Of a stretch of 64,000 nt of DNA, positions 50,645 to 60,539 are shown piece by piece; the first letter of the stretch is position 1; every line of letters starts with the position of its first letter. Source of the stretch: Anaerosporomusa subterranea (GTDB taxonomy: Bacteria > Bacillota > Negativicutes > Sporomusales > Acetonemataceae). The notes under the pieces are model-generated. The model searched no databases and had not been told where the DNA came from. It saw only the letters and a program-made list of their open reading frames with translations. Made by a program: the position numbers and the translations under genes. Location of the stretch: NCBI RefSeq assembly GCF_001611555.1, contig NZ_LSGP01000017.1, positions 372,001 through 436,000 on the forward strand. Reading direction: 5' to 3'.

Positions 50645-52186
50645 ATGACAGGAAAATTAACCGGATCAGGTATTGTTTACTTGGTCGGCGCAGGTCCGGG
50701 CGACTTTAAACTGATCACCGTAAAGGGTTTGGAACGGGTCAAACTGGCGGAGACGATTGTCTATGATCGTTTGGCTGATGAGCGACTGCTGGAATATGCC
50801 CGGCCAGATGTCGAACTAATTTATGTTGGCAAGTCATCTAATGATCATACCATGAAGCAAGAGGAGATTAATCAGGTTCTGATCGACCGCGCCAAAGCAG
50901 GGAAAGCCGTTGTAAGGCTGAAGGGGGGCGATCCCTTTGTCTTTGGTCGAGGTGGCGAAGAAGCTTTGGCGTTACTCGAGAACGGAATAGCCTTTGAGAT
51001 TGTCCCAGGCGTTACTTCGGCAATCGCCGCTGCCGCCTATGCGGGTATACCGGTCACCCATCGCGGTATAGCGACTTCGTTTGCCGTGGTAACCGGCCAT
51101 GAGGACCCGACTAAGCCGGATTCCAGCATCCGATGGGAAGGTCTGGCAGAAGGGCCGGATACGCTAGTGTTTCTGATGGGAGTAGAGAACCTGCCCACTA
51201 TCTGCGCTAAACTCATCGAGCATGGCCGCAATCCTGCCACACCTGCTGCCATCATTCGCTGGGGAACTAAGCCGGAACAGCAGGTTTGGTTGACTACCCT
51301 TGAGTCTGCGGCCGAAGAAGCGGCAAAACAACAGATTACACCGCCAGCCATTTTTCTCGTGGGCGAGGTAGCTGCCCTGCGGGAAAAACTGGCCTGGTTT
51401 GATACTAAACCACTATTTGGCAAGACTTTGCTGGTTACTCGCGCCCGTGAACAAGCCAGCATCCTTACCGAGCGTCTGGAGTCGCTAGGGGCTCGCTGTT
51501 ATGAGGCGCCTGCCATTAAAGTCGTGCCGCCAGAAAGCTACGAACCGCTTGACCATAGTATCAGTCATATCGGCGAATACCAATGGCTGATTCTCACGAG
51601 TGTCAACGGCGTGGATGCGTTCTTTAACCGCTTGCACTTGCAACAGCTTGACGCCCGCGCCCTTAATGGGGTTAAGGTGGCAGCGATTGGTGCGGCGACT
51701 GCTGCTAGGCTAAAGGAACATGGGGTATATGCTGATTTGATCCCCGTTGAATTTAGGGCTGAGGGTATATTGCAGGCGATTGCTCCGTTAGTCAAACCAG
51801 GCATGAGGATATTAATTCCACGGGCGCTGATTGCACGCGATATTCTGCCAGAAAAATTGCAAGACTTGGGGGCCGCAGTAGACGTGGTCCCAGCCTATCG
51901 TACCGTTACCGGCGAAGCAGACCGCGAGCGAGTCCAGAAACTTCTCAGCCGCGGTGAGATTGATTTAGTTACCTTTACCAGTTCTTCCACGGTAATCAAT
52001 CTACTAACACTGTTAGGTGAAGGTGGCGCAGAGCTCTTGAACTCTGCCACTGTTGCCTGTATCGGCCCGGTAACAGCCACTACCTGCCGCGATAACGCTA
52101 TTCGCCGTGACATCATTGCCGAGGAATTTACGGTCGCTGGCTTGGTTGAGGCGATTAGTCAATACTATCAGGAGGGAATTGTTTGA
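50645..52186 (+). CDS. cobA/hemD: CobA-HemD fusion: uroporphyrinogen-III methyltransferase/synthase
   Basis: 513 residues in two parts. Residues 1-245 are the SAM-dependent methyltransferase ([65 protein letters not shown]) that makes precorrin-2. Residues 255-510 are uroporphyrinogen-III synthase ([46 protein letters not shown]). One chain therefore both closes the ring and sends it to siroheme/B12. GAGGAGG lies at the end of hemC. The fused form is common in Firmicutes. Confidence 0.95.
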   Translation: MTGKLTGSGIVYLVGAGPGDFKLITVKGLERVKLAETIVYDRLADERLLEYARPDVELIYVGKSSNDHTMKQEEINQVLIDRAKAGKAVVRLKGGDPFVFGRGGEEALALLENGIAFEIVPGVTSAIAAAAYAGIPVTHRGIATSFAVVTGHEDPTKPDSSIRWEGLAEGPDTLVFLMGVENLPTICAKLIEHGRNPATPAAIIRWGTKPEQQVWLTTLESAAEEAAKQQITPPAIFLVGEVAALREKLAWFDTKPLFGKTLLVTRAREQASILTERLESLGARCYEAPAIKVVPPESYEPLDHSISHIGEYQWLILTSVNGVDAFFNRLHLQQLDARALNGVKVAAIGAATAARLKEHGVYADLIPVEFRAEGILQAIAPLVKPGMRILIPRALIARDILPEKLQDLGAAVDVVPAYRTVTGEADRERVQKLLSRGEIDLVTFTSSSTVINLLTLLGEGGAELLNSATVACIGPVTATTCRDNAIRRDIIAEEFTVAGLVEAISQYYQEGIV

Positions 52187-53172
52187 TGGATACTTTGCGT
52201 ATACGTCCCCGGCGGTTGCGCGCTTCTGCAGGCATTCGCGCCATGGTGCGCGAGACAGTGCTTGATCCAGCAGACTTTATATATCCGCTATTTATCGTGC
52301 CAGGACAAAATGTTAAAGAAGAGATTTCCGTCATGCCGGGAACTTATCACCTATCACCTGATCAGGCGGTTATAGCGGCGAAAGAGGCATATGATTTAGG
52401 CATCCCGGCTGTGCTGGTGTTTGGACTACCAGAATACAAAGATGAGCAGGGATCGAGCGCCTGGGACAGCAACAGCCCGGTGCAACAGGCGGTTTCACTA
52501 ATTAAACAGGCATTGCCCGAGCTGGTAGTAATAACCGATGTTTGTCTCTGTCAGTATACCAGTCACGGCCATTGCGGCATGGTGGAAAACGGTAAGGTGG
52601 ATAACGACTCCAGTCTTGACCTGCTTTCCTGCACGGCGGTCAGCCATGCGTTCGCCGGCGCAGATATGGTCGCGCCTTCAGATATGATGGACGGACGAGT
52701 GGCGGCGATCCGAAGCGCCCTGGACGAAAGAGGATTTTCCCATGTGGGTATCATGTCTTATGCAGCAAAATACGCTTCTGCTTTCTACGGCCCCTTCCGC
52801 GATGCGGTGGATTCTGCGCCACAGTTTGGCGACCGCCGTACCTATCAGATGGACCCGGCTAATGCGCGGGAGGCATTGCGTGAAGTGGCGTTAGATATCG
52901 CTGAAGGTGCGGATATCATTATGGTCAAACCAGCGCTCGCCTATCTTGACATCATCCGTCAGGTCAAAGATAATTTCTCATTACCGGTCGCCTGCTACAA
53001 TGTCAGTGGTGAGTATGCGATGGTCAAGGCGGCTGCGGCGAATGGCTGGATTGATGAGAAAAGGACAGTGCTTGAGCTTTTGACTAGCATGAAGCGCGCT
53101 GGCGCGGATATGATTATTACGTATCACGCTCTGGATGCAGCTCGCTGGCTGAGGGAGTGTAATAAAGCATGA
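52186..53172 (+). CDS. hemB: Delta-aminolevulinic acid dehydratase
   Basis: 328 residues. Catalytic lysines are Lys195 ([17 protein letters not shown]) and Lys248 ([12 protein letters not shown]); the metal-binding cysteines are in [14 protein letters not shown], the zinc-dependent pattern. It condenses two 5-aminolevulinates to porphobilinogen. ATG 52186 overlaps the cobA/hemD stop and has GGAGGG nine bases ahead; TTG 52183 is the alternative. Next is hemL, overlapping by four bases. Confidence 0.95.
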   Translation: MDTLRIRPRRLRASAGIRAMVRETVLDPADFIYPLFIVPGQNVKEEISVMPGTYHLSPDQAVIAAKEAYDLGIPAVLVFGLPEYKDEQGSSAWDSNSPVQQAVSLIKQALPELVVITDVCLCQYTSHGHCGMVENGKVDNDSSLDLLSCTAVSHAFAGADMVAPSDMMDGRVAAIRSALDERGFSHVGIMSYAAKYASAFYGPFRDAVDSAPQFGDRRTYQMDPANAREALREVALDIAEGADIIMVKPALAYLDIIRQVKDNFSLPVACYNVSGEYAMVKAAAANGWIDEKRTVLELLTSMKRAGADMIITYHALDAARWLRECNKA

Positions 53173-54500
53173 ATACAGCAGCAGAGCAGACCGTAAGTGC
53201 GAAGCTGAACAAATCGGCTAATGCCTTCGCTGAGGCAAAATGTTATATCCCTGGCGGTGTCAACAGTCCGGTCCGTTCGTTTCGCGGGGTTGGCGGCACA
53301 CCGCCATTTATTGCCCGTGCAGCAGGCAATAGGCTGTTTGATATTGATGGTAATGAATATATTGATTATGTGTTATCATGGGGACCGATGATTCTTGGCC
53401 ATAGCCATCCAGAAGTTAACCGGGCGTTGCTTGCCGCCGTTGAACGCGGCGTCAGTTATGGGGCACCAACTCTGCTCGAAACAGAACTGGCTAAACTGGT
53501 GAATCGTCTGGTTCCGTCCATGGAACTGGTTCGCATGGTAAACTCAGGCACTGAAGCGACCATGAGTGCTCTGCGTCTGGCGAGAGCATATACTAAGCGC
53601 AATAAGATTGTCAAATTTGTCGGCTGCTATCATGGACACCATGATAGTCTGCTAGTCAAGGCCGGCTCAGGAGTGGCTACCTTCGGCCTGCCAGATAGTC
53701 CGGGCGTTCCTGATAGTATCGCCAGTACCACTATTACAGTGGCCTTTAATCATTTCGAACAGTTGCAGGAAGTTTTTGCCCGGCAGGGCGAGGACATCGC
53801 TGCCGTCATTATCGAGCCAGTGCCTGGCAATATGGGCATGGTTTTGCCGCAACCAGGCTATTTGCAGCAAGTACGCGAATTGACTGCCCGTTATGGCGCA
53901 CTGCTCATTTTTGATGAAGTGATGTCCGGTTTCCGGGTAGCCTTGGGCGGTGCGCAGGCGCTGTTTAATATCCAGCCTGACCTAACTTGTTTGGGAAAAG
54001 TGATTGGCGGTGGCTTGCCGGTGGGTGCCTATGGCGGTCGGCGCGAGATCATGGAGCAAATCTCTCCCGCCGGTCCAGTCTATCAGGCAGGTACGCTCAG
54101 CGGTAATCCGTTGGCAATGACCGCCGGGATTACAACCTTACGAATTATTGCCGAAGACCCGGACTTCTATCCTACGCTTGCTAATAAGACAGAAAGCCTG
54201 ACTACCGGCATTCGCGATCAAGCGGAAAAAGCCGGCTTTAACCTGCAGTGCCACCACCTCGGTGCGATGTTTGGACTGTTCTTCTCCGATCAACCAGTCA
54301 TAGACTATGACAGCGCTAAACTATCTGATAGTACAGCCTTCAATATCTTCTTCCACAGCATGTTAGAACAGGGAATCTATCTGGCCCCGTCCCAGTTTGA
54401 AGCTGGTTTCATGTCTGCCGCCCACAGCGAAGCAGATATCCAACAAACCATCGCCGCCAGCGCCAAGGCGTTCGCGAAACTGGCAGATATGCGGTGCTAG
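53169..54500 (+). CDS. hemL: Glutamate-1-semialdehyde aminomutase
   Basis: 443 residues, class III aminotransferase fold. The start [20 protein letters not shown] is characteristic; [18 protein letters not shown] binds the phosphate, FDEVMSGFR holds the cofactor ring, and Lys277 ([14 protein letters not shown]) forms the PLP Schiff base. It converts glutamate semialdehyde to 5-aminolevulinate, completing with hemA the supply for hemB. Last gene of the tetrapyrrole run. Confidence 0.95.
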   Translation: MNTAAEQTVSAKLNKSANAFAEAKCYIPGGVNSPVRSFRGVGGTPPFIARAAGNRLFDIDGNEYIDYVLSWGPMILGHSHPEVNRALLAAVERGVSYGAPTLLETELAKLVNRLVPSMELVRMVNSGTEATMSALRLARAYTKRNKIVKFVGCYHGHHDSLLVKAGSGVATFGLPDSPGVPDSIASTTITVAFNHFEQLQEVFARQGEDIAAVIIEPVPGNMGMVLPQPGYLQQVRELTARYGALLIFDEVMSGFRVALGGAQALFNIQPDLTCLGKVIGGGLPVGAYGGRREIMEQISPAGPVYQAGTLSGNPLAMTAGITTLRIIAEDPDFYPTLANKTESLTTGIRDQAEKAGFNLQCHHLGAMFGLFFSDQPVIDYDSAKLSDSTAFNIFFHSMLEQGIYLAPSQFEAGFMSAAHSEADIQQTIAASAKAFAKLADMRC

Positions 54501-54540
54501 GTGGAAAATGAAAAACGAGTTTACATTTTTATAGAGGTAC

Positions 54541-54688
54541 GTTAGCGCGAAGCCCGCAAAGCGCGCAAGCGTCGCAAGGCGGGTATTGAAAATTAAAATC
54601 CCTTTGCGCTCTTCGATTCGCTTTAACCGATCTTTGCGCTATACGTTTTTTCGTCCCTGAAAGAGACCGCATCAGCGGTCTTTCTTTT
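54541..54688. repeat. Degenerate family D repeat and terminator after hemL
   Basis: 54541-54652 holds GCGCGAAGCCCGCAAAGCGC and CCCTTTGCGCTCTTCGATTC, AAAGCG-type words as in other D copies. 54660-54688 is a clear hairpin, AGACCGC-ATCA-GCGGTCT plus TTCTTTT, likely ending the hem operon. The rest of 54689-54856 has no gene. Confidence 0.65.
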
Positions 54689-54856
54689 GTCTGTGAAATT
54701 TTTTCATTATTAAGTAAATTTTAGTTGCAAAATTGTCAGAATTAAACTACAGTATTTAATGTAAGCTGTCTGACACGAAACGCTAATCATACTCGAAACG
54801 ATGAACTTGTCAGTCTTCATTGCAGCTCGATTTTGCGAAAAGGAGGAACCCTCATC

Positions 54857-55531
54857 ATGACATTGGAAGAGATGAAAGATGTGTGCCAACAAGTTCGGGC
54901 TGATATCGCTTTGGCCCAGTCTCAGGCTGCTCATCCGGGATCGCTATCCTGTGTGGAGATTTTTTCCACTCTCTACCTGCAAGCGATGAAAAATGAATCG
55001 GTTGATCAAGTCGACCGGGATCGCTTCGTCCTTAGCAAGGGCCACTGCGCGTGCATCTTTGACGCAGTCCTAGCGCACAGAGGGCTTTTCCTGCCAGTCT
55101 TTGCTTCTAGCTCGCTCGAGCAAGGAGCTGCCGCTGCTGTCGGCTTAGCGCTGGAGAGTCATCTGCAAGGAACAAACCAACGAGTTTTCGCCGTGGTCGG
55201 CGATAGCGAAATGCAGGAGGCACAGTATTGGGAAGCCATGATGTCCGCCTCTCGGCACAAACTCAGCAATCTAACTGTCATCATTGATCACCATGATGAA
55301 TTTAGGGAACTGGGCAGCATCCCGCTAAAGATGGAGTCCTTCGGTTTCTATGTGATTGAGCTCAACGGTCACGACATCGAACAACTGATGGCTGCGTATT
55401 CGGTAGAAACATCACAGCCAAAATGTATCATCGCCAATACGTCTAAAGACAACAGCGCCACATTTAAAATTAAACGAGTCTGCTGGTCTGGCAAAAACGC
55501 CAATACAGACGACACGCGACAATTTGCATAA
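54857..55531 (+). CDS. Lone, shortened transketolase N-terminal-like protein
   Basis: 224 residues related to transketolase N-terminal subunits: HPGSLSCVEIFSTLYLQAM, FVLSKGHCACIFDAVLAHRG, GAAAAVGLALESHLQG and GDSEMQEAQYWEAMMSASRH. It is about 50 residues shorter than usual, lacking the loop after the SKGH segment that contains the LPGHPE/STGSLG region. In the ThDP motif GDG has become GDS, and the metal-binding Asn of the DxN element is His (IIDHHDEF). No C-terminal subunit is nearby. It may be an inactive or repurposed paralogue. AGGAGG precedes ATG 54857. Confidence 0.78.
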   Translation: MTLEEMKDVCQQVRADIALAQSQAAHPGSLSCVEIFSTLYLQAMKNESVDQVDRDRFVLSKGHCACIFDAVLAHRGLFLPVFASSSLEQGAAAAVGLALESHLQGTNQRVFAVVGDSEMQEAQYWEAMMSASRHKLSNLTVIIDHHDEFRELGSIPLKMESFGFYVIELNGHDIEQLMAAYSVETSQPKCIIANTSKDNSATFKIKRVCWSGKNANTDDTRQFA

Positions 55532-55536
55532 ACGCC

Positions 55537-55568
55537 AAGACAGCCCGCCGATTTGGCGGGCTGTCTTT
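55537..55568 (+). terminator. Terminator
   Basis: AAGACAGCCCGCC-GATTT-GGCGGGCTGTCTTT. Confidence 0.9.
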
Positions 55569-55586
55569 AGGCTAGGAAAGAAACGA

Positions 55587-55665
55587 AACACTAGCGTCAC
55601 GAGACGACACGAGCGCCGCTATGGACTTTAGTGTCGTTCGTGTATAGCTAGTGCCGCTAGTGTTC
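55587..55665. repeat. Dispersed repeat family C, copy 2
   Basis: AACACTAGCGTCACGAGACG followed by ACACGAGCGCCGCTA on the left and TAGTGTCGTTCGTGTATAGC then GCCGCTAGTGTT on the right: a palindrome matching 26258-26348 in both arms. Confidence 0.75.
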
Positions 55666-55671
55666 ACAGTA

Positions 55672-57213
55672 CTATGATTTTGGTCTGCGCTGTATTGCGG
55701 CGATGTCATGAAATTCTTTTTGTAAATTCCAGTAGACCCGCAAGTAGATATCGTATAGCTCCCGGTATGTTGCGTGATTAGTCAGATCGGGGCGGTAAAT
55801 TTCGCGTATGGAGGTTAGTTGGCCGATCGCCTCCAGGTCTTTTAACAATCCCAGGGCGACCATGCCGAAGGCGCTGGCGCCGAAGGCTGCACCTTCGGGT
55901 TCGCCCGGCGCCAGGATCTCACGGCCAAAAATATCAGCCATGATTGTCAGCCATAGTGGTGAACGTGTGAAGCTGCCACTCACACGAATCTCGCTGGCTT
56001 GACCGGCAACGTCCTTGAGCGCGCTGAAGATGCTGTACATGCGAAACATAACTCCTTCAAGCGCAGCTCTGACGATGTGGCGAGTTTCATGATTCAAACC
56101 GACTCCAAATAATACAGCGCGAGCGTCAGCGTTCCAATAAGGTGCACGCTCACCGCTAAACAGCGGCAGTAATAAGAGACCTTCTGCACCGGGGGCTACG
56201 TTGGCGGCAGCCTCGGTCAACAGGTCATAGGGGTCGCGCCCGCAGGCGGCGGCTTGTTGTTTGACGTCTGCAGCCACTTGGTCGCGGACCCAGCGCAAGC
56301 TAATGCCGCCATTATTGATTGCCGCTCCGGCCATCCAGTATTCTTCATTTAGGTTATAGCACCAAGTCCGTCTTTGGGGGTCGGTCTGCGGTTGCTTGAT
56401 CAGCATACGCACTGCACCGCTGGTACCCACAGTAGCGGTTAGTTGTCCTGGGCGCACAACCCCGGAACCGAGATTGGCCATTGCGCCATCGCCAGCGCCG
56501 AGAACGACCGCAATTGATGAATCCAGCCCTAATTCTCCGGCGACACTGGGTAGGATGCCTTCAAGGACATGGCTAGTCGGATATACAGTTGAGAGATGAT
56601 CAGCGGTGATACCGACGACAGCCAGAGCTTCCTGATCCCAGGCAAGAGTCTCGAAGTTATAGAGACCAGTTCCCGAAGCGATGGAACGGTCAACTGCAAA
56701 CTGCCCAGTCAGGCGTTTGATAACATATTCTTTAATAGAAATGAACTTTGCGGCACGGCGAAATGCTTCTGGACGCTCTTGTCTAAGCCAGACTGCCTTA
56801 GATAGCGGATACATCGGGTGAAGCGGACAACCGGTTCGATGGTATAATGCTTTTCCATCGATGGTCGTCTTTAGTTTCTCTGTATAAGGCTGACTACGGC
56901 TATCCGCCCAAGTCAAAACCGGACATAGCGGTTCGCCGGCTGCGTCAACCGCCAGAAATGAATGAAAGGCAACACTAAAGCACATCCCGGCAATGGCCTG
57001 TGGCGGTAAGCCAGACTGCTGCACCGCACTACGGACTACTGTGATGAATGCTTGCCAAATATCTGCAGGCTGCTGCTCGGCCCAGCCGGCGTGCGGTGTA
57101 AACAGACGATATTCTGCAGAGAAGTTTGCCAGAGATTGCCCATTTGGCAGATAAATAACGGCCCGGCAACCAGTCGTGCCAATATCTACGCCAATAACTG
57201 CGGTTCTTTGCAT
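55672..57213 (-). CDS. gntK: Gluconokinase, FGGY family
   Basis: 513 residues of the FGGY sugar-kinase family. VIGVDIGTTGCRAVIY is the first phosphate loop; MCFSVAFHSFLAVDAAGEPL, HRTGCPLHPMYPLSK and AAKFISIKEYVIKRLTG resemble the GntK subgroup; TATVGTSGAVR and SGSFTRSPLWLTIMADIFG close the ATP site. It phosphorylates gluconate (other sugar acids or pentitols remain possible) to 6-phosphogluconate, the substrate of the gnd product encoded at 46059. The minus-strand AGAGGGGG precedes ATG 57213. Single gene, with a family A repeat upstream. Confidence 0.85.
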   Translation of the reverse strand: MQRTAVIGVDIGTTGCRAVIYLPNGQSLANFSAEYRLFTPHAGWAEQQPADIWQAFITVVRSAVQQSGLPPQAIAGMCFSVAFHSFLAVDAAGEPLCPVLTWADSRSQPYTEKLKTTIDGKALYHRTGCPLHPMYPLSKAVWLRQERPEAFRRAAKFISIKEYVIKRLTGQFAVDRSIASGTGLYNFETLAWDQEALAVVGITADHLSTVYPTSHVLEGILPSVAGELGLDSSIAVVLGAGDGAMANLGSGVVRPGQLTATVGTSGAVRMLIKQPQTDPQRRTWCYNLNEEYWMAGAAINNGGISLRWVRDQVAADVKQQAAACGRDPYDLLTEAAANVAPGAEGLLLLPLFSGERAPYWNADARAVLFGVGLNHETRHIVRAALEGVMFRMYSIFSALKDVAGQASEIRVSGSFTRSPLWLTIMADIFGREILAPGEPEGAAFGASAFGMVALGLLKDLEAIGQLTSIREIYRPDLTNHATYRELYDIYLRVYWNLQKEFHDIAAIQRRPKS

Positions 57214-57252
57214 AGGGTCCCCCTCTTATCAGGAAAGTAAAAATGACAGGAG

Positions 57253-57386
57253 GTACGCTTGACCGCAGAGTACGCAGAGTACGCAGAGTACGCCGAGGGT
57301 GCGCAGAGGGTTACGTATCTTAAAATTAAACGTAAGTAATCCTCTGGGTACTCTGCGAACCCCCGTATACTCCGCGGTTAACGCTC
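57253..57386. repeat. Dispersed repeat family A, copy 6 (inverted pair)
   Basis: ACCGCAGAGTACGCAGAGTA repeats its nine-base unit three times, then CGCCGAGGGTGCGCAGAGGG; after an AT-rich centre (57315-57340) comes CCTCTGGGTACTCTGCG and TACTCCGCGGTTAACG, the reverse complement. It lies between two leftward genes. Confidence 0.8.
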
Positions 57387-57394
57387 CATGAATC

Positions 57395-58672
57395 TCAAAG
57401 TTTGGTTATCAAATTACCCTCACCGTCGAATGTCAGTTCCTCCGGCTCCCCGGTGATCGTTATGCCTGACGTAGTTTTGGCTTGTTCCAGCAGTGGCTCA
57501 GAGATCATAATATCGCCAAGTTGTAACGTGTTTTTTATGCGAACAACTCTAGCCTGTTTAAGATCGCGAGCGTTGCAGGTTTTAATCGTTGCCCGGATTG
57601 CGTCATAGTCGCTTTCGAGTACGGTGGGCATATGAGTTGGGCCAACCACGGTAGAGGTTAATCCATTGGCATAGGTCATCGGGAAGTTGACCTTATTGAT
57701 TAGTTTGCGGGTGGTAAAATCGGCTGTACCCATGCCGTTAGCATTGCCATGTGATTTTTCGGTCAGATCAAGCACAACCATTTTGGCTATTTCCGGACCA
57801 CCGCTGGCGTATGGGGTGGGATAGCGGCCAGTCACGTTGGGGTCCATGCCGTCGCCGGAAATATCTTTACCGATCTGGTCGATGATCAGGGCGTCAAACT
57901 GGGGAAAGAGAATTTTCGGCATGTTTGCTTTAGCCTCAACGAGCAATTCGCGGTCAACAGCAAGAATATTCTCTGCTGGCACGGCGACAATTTTTGCGAC
58001 TTGGTCGTAGGCGTTTTCAACTGTCCCCACGCCGAATAAAATTGGCATGCGGGAGAGAGAGTGTGCCGCCATGGCCAGTAAATGCTCGCCCATGTACCGG
58101 AAGCTATAGGCATGGCAGGATTCGGCTCCTTTTTGCTTGCCCAGTCCGATGGTGACCATTTTGACTAATCCGCTTTCCGAAACGCCGCGAAACGCTGTAT
58201 GCGGCTTAACTCGGTTGATGACGACAATGCCGTCTGCCCCATGAGCGTGCTTGTCGATATACACAGGCAATCCGTTTTCTAACCGTCCGATTTCGACAAC
58301 TTCCATCGATGAACGGATCGGACAACCAGCACTTGCCTCAGTAACTCCGAGATTTGCTAAGACATCAAGTTGTCCTTGGGCGGTTGCCCCACCATGACTG
58401 CCCATCGCTGGGACGATAAACGGCTGGCCGCCTTGAGCTTTTATCGCGTCGACAGTGACCCGGGTTAAGGTGGGAATTTCTGCGACGCCGCGGCTACCTA
58501 CCGCGACGGCGATGGACATACCGGGCTTAATCCGGGACAGAACACCAGAGTGATTTAGCTCGTCGCGCAAGGCGGTAGCTACATCGCTGATACGAGTCGC
58601 GGCAAAGGTTTGACGCACGCGGACCATCCGGGGAATGGGAATCCCTGTGAGAAGTTCCTTGAGAATATCCAT
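57395..58672 (-). CDS. LarA-like (DUF2088) domain protein
   Basis: 425 residues. The N-terminal part matches the lactate-racemase N-domain family: GMSIAVAVGSRGVAEIPTLT, GGQPFIVPAMGSHGGATAQG and HGADGIVVINRVKPHTAFRG. Lactate racemase itself uses a nickel-pincer cofactor bound through Lys and His, and the HxxxH-type region here is only partly evident. No larB/C/E cofactor genes are in the window, so racemase activity is doubtful. ATG 58672 has better spacing from GAGGTG than ATG 58675. Its substrate may be another hydroxy acid. Confidence 0.75.
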   Translation of the reverse strand: MDILKELLTGIPIPRMVRVRQTFAATRISDVATALRDELNHSGVLSRIKPGMSIAVAVGSRGVAEIPTLTRVTVDAIKAQGGQPFIVPAMGSHGGATAQGQLDVLANLGVTEASAGCPIRSSMEVVEIGRLENGLPVYIDKHAHGADGIVVINRVKPHTAFRGVSESGLVKMVTIGLGKQKGAESCHAYSFRYMGEHLLAMAAHSLSRMPILFGVGTVENAYDQVAKIVAVPAENILAVDRELLVEAKANMPKILFPQFDALIIDQIGKDISGDGMDPNVTGRYPTPYASGGPEIAKMVVLDLTEKSHGNANGMGTADFTTRKLINKVNFPMTYANGLTSTVVGPTHMPTVLESDYDAIRATIKTCNARDLKQARVVRIKNTLQLGDIMISEPLLEQAKTTSGITITGEPEELTFDGEGNLITKL

Positions 58673-58810
58673 CATCTCACCTCAATTTCCAAATTCTTAT
58701 ACTTTGTAGTATTCGCTTTTTTGCAGGAAATACCTTGTGCCGACGGGAATTTATATAACAGATCTGTCTAACCGACAGAATCAGACATAATTGTATAAGG
58801 AGAAGTTATT

Positions 58811-60367
58811 ATGGCGAAATATGCAGTTACCGTCATAACATTTGTACTGCTATTTATCAGTCAGGTAAGTGCGTACGCCGCCGACATTGTTTACATTCCG
58901 ATCGATAATCGCCCAGTTAGTCTTAGTGATCCATTAGCTGCAATGAAGGCGGTCGGTATGAATACCATCGTTCCGCCTGATGAATTGCTGGCAGGGCGCG
59001 GTCGTTACGGTGATCCCGAGCGGCTTTGGGATTGGCTGGAATCTCGTGCGCAGACGGCTGATGCACTGGTTTTGTCGGCGGATTCTCTGTTGTATGGTGG
59101 ATTGGTGCCATCCCGTATCCATCATCTACCACAGGCAGTGCTAGAAAAGCGAGCAGCCAATTTCCGCAAACTACGTAAGGCGAATCCCAATCTGCAAATT
59201 TATGTTTTTTCTACTGTAATGCGTACTCCGAGGCTATCAGCCGGCGGTATGGATCCGGCCTATTTTGAAGAGTATGGTGAACAGATTTTTCGCTATTCTG
59301 CTTTGCAAGACAAGAGCGAGCAGCAGTCGCTAACCAAGGATGAACAATCAGAAATGGCAAGCCTATTTACCGCTATACCGGAGCCAGCCATGCTGGACTG
59401 GTTAACACGCCGTCAGATCAATTATAACATCAATTCCCAGTTATTGACGTTAACTCGTGAAAAAGTATTCTCCTATTTTGTTCTGGGACTAGATGACAAT
59501 GACCGTTATTCCCGCACGCGGCAGGAGTTGCGCGGACTATTGCAAGCTGAACCTGAACTGTATGGTGCAACGTTTGCCACCTTTCCTGGAGCGGATCAAC
59601 TGGGGATGATCCTGCTTACGCGTGCTGTCAATCTTCTTAAAGGTTACCGGCCTTTTGTCGCGGCAATCTATGCGCCAGGGATAGGAAAAGATACTATTCC
59701 GTCCTATCAGGGCGAGTCGGTGTTTATTAGTGTGTTAAATCATGTGTCTGCCACTGGTGCGTACTTGATTTTCTCACCGGAACGGGCAGATATGGTGTTG
59801 GCGGTTAATACGCCAACAAATGGGGTGACGCTTGAAGCTGCCAGTCCGGTTAATATTCGCGCTAAACGGCCCGAAACTGTTGAGTTTGTTGCCACTATCA
59901 ACAAACAGCTTCAATCAACCCCAGTCGCTGTTGCCGATATTGCTTTTGGCAACGGCGCTGATAATTCGCTGATGGCAGAAATGGCTGCCCAGGACATTCC
60001 TAGGCGGTTAGCGGCGTATTCTGGCTGGAATACAGCCAGTAATAGCATTGGTTTTGCTATTGCGCAAGGCTTGCTGGCAAAAGAGATGCCCCAATCTGAC
60101 AGACAAAATATGGTCGGACTACGATTGCTGGATGACTGGGCTTATCAAGCAAACGTTAGGCAAGAAGTAAAACGTGACTTCATTGCTGCCAGGGGAATCG
60201 ATGAGGTCCATTTGGGATCAGGTCGATCTCTGGTCGAAGCAGAGACAACAGTAAAATTAAAGCAGTTTGCTGCCGAAAGGTTCGGCGCGTTTGCCGTGCC
60301 TGAGTTTGAGGCGAGGCATCCCTGGGATCGAATGTTCGAAGTCCAAATCGTGCTTCCAGGGCGTTGA
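58811..60367 (+). CDS. DUF4127 family exported protein
   Basis: 518 residues. The signal peptide ends near AYAAD and is followed by IVYIPIDNRPVSLSDPLAAM, then ADALVLSADSLLYGGLVPSR, hallmarks of the DUF4127 family, whose role is unknown. The body is soluble and would be outside the inner membrane. AGGAGAAG precedes ATG 58811. The final codons (LPGR, TGA) lie in the CAGGGCGTTGATATA arm of a family B repeat remnant, as in gnd. Confidence 0.85.
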   Translation: MAKYAVTVITFVLLFISQVSAYAADIVYIPIDNRPVSLSDPLAAMKAVGMNTIVPPDELLAGRGRYGDPERLWDWLESRAQTADALVLSADSLLYGGLVPSRIHHLPQAVLEKRAANFRKLRKANPNLQIYVFSTVMRTPRLSAGGMDPAYFEEYGEQIFRYSALQDKSEQQSLTKDEQSEMASLFTAIPEPAMLDWLTRRQINYNINSQLLTLTREKVFSYFVLGLDDNDRYSRTRQELRGLLQAEPELYGATFATFPGADQLGMILLTRAVNLLKGYRPFVAAIYAPGIGKDTIPSYQGESVFISVLNHVSATGAYLIFSPERADMVLAVNTPTNGVTLEAASPVNIRAKRPETVEFVATINKQLQSTPVAVADIAFGNGADNSLMAEMAAQDIPRRLAAYSGWNTASNSIGFAIAQGLLAKEMPQSDRQNMVGLRLLDDWAYQANVRQEVKRDFIAARGIDEVHLGSGRSLVEAETTVKLKQFAAERFGAFAVPEFEARHPWDRMFEVQIVLPGR

Positions 60368-60398
60368 TATAAGTGAGCCTAGGGCATCTGAACGCTGG
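60357..60398. repeat. Family B repeat, deleted copy 4
   Basis: CAGGGCGTTGATATA at 60357-60371 and GCCTAGGGCATCTGAACGCT then GG at 60377-60398 match the two ends of the copy at 47461-47581; the central 80 bases are absent. Confidence 0.7.
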
Positions 60399-60539
60399 AA
60401 CGAAGCTGGTAGAGTTGTCTTGGTTGAATCCAAAAGAAATCGTAAAAATATACATTGACTCGATTAGTGCGAGAAAAAGGGAATTAGCGAATAAAACGCG
60501 AAATACATTGTACTTGAGGTAGACGCAGAGGTGAGGCTA

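Noticed and set aside
57258-57300. Possible CRISPR array from CGCAGAGTA repeats
   Set aside because: Units are nine bases with no spacers and no cas genes; they belong to the dispersed family A repeat.
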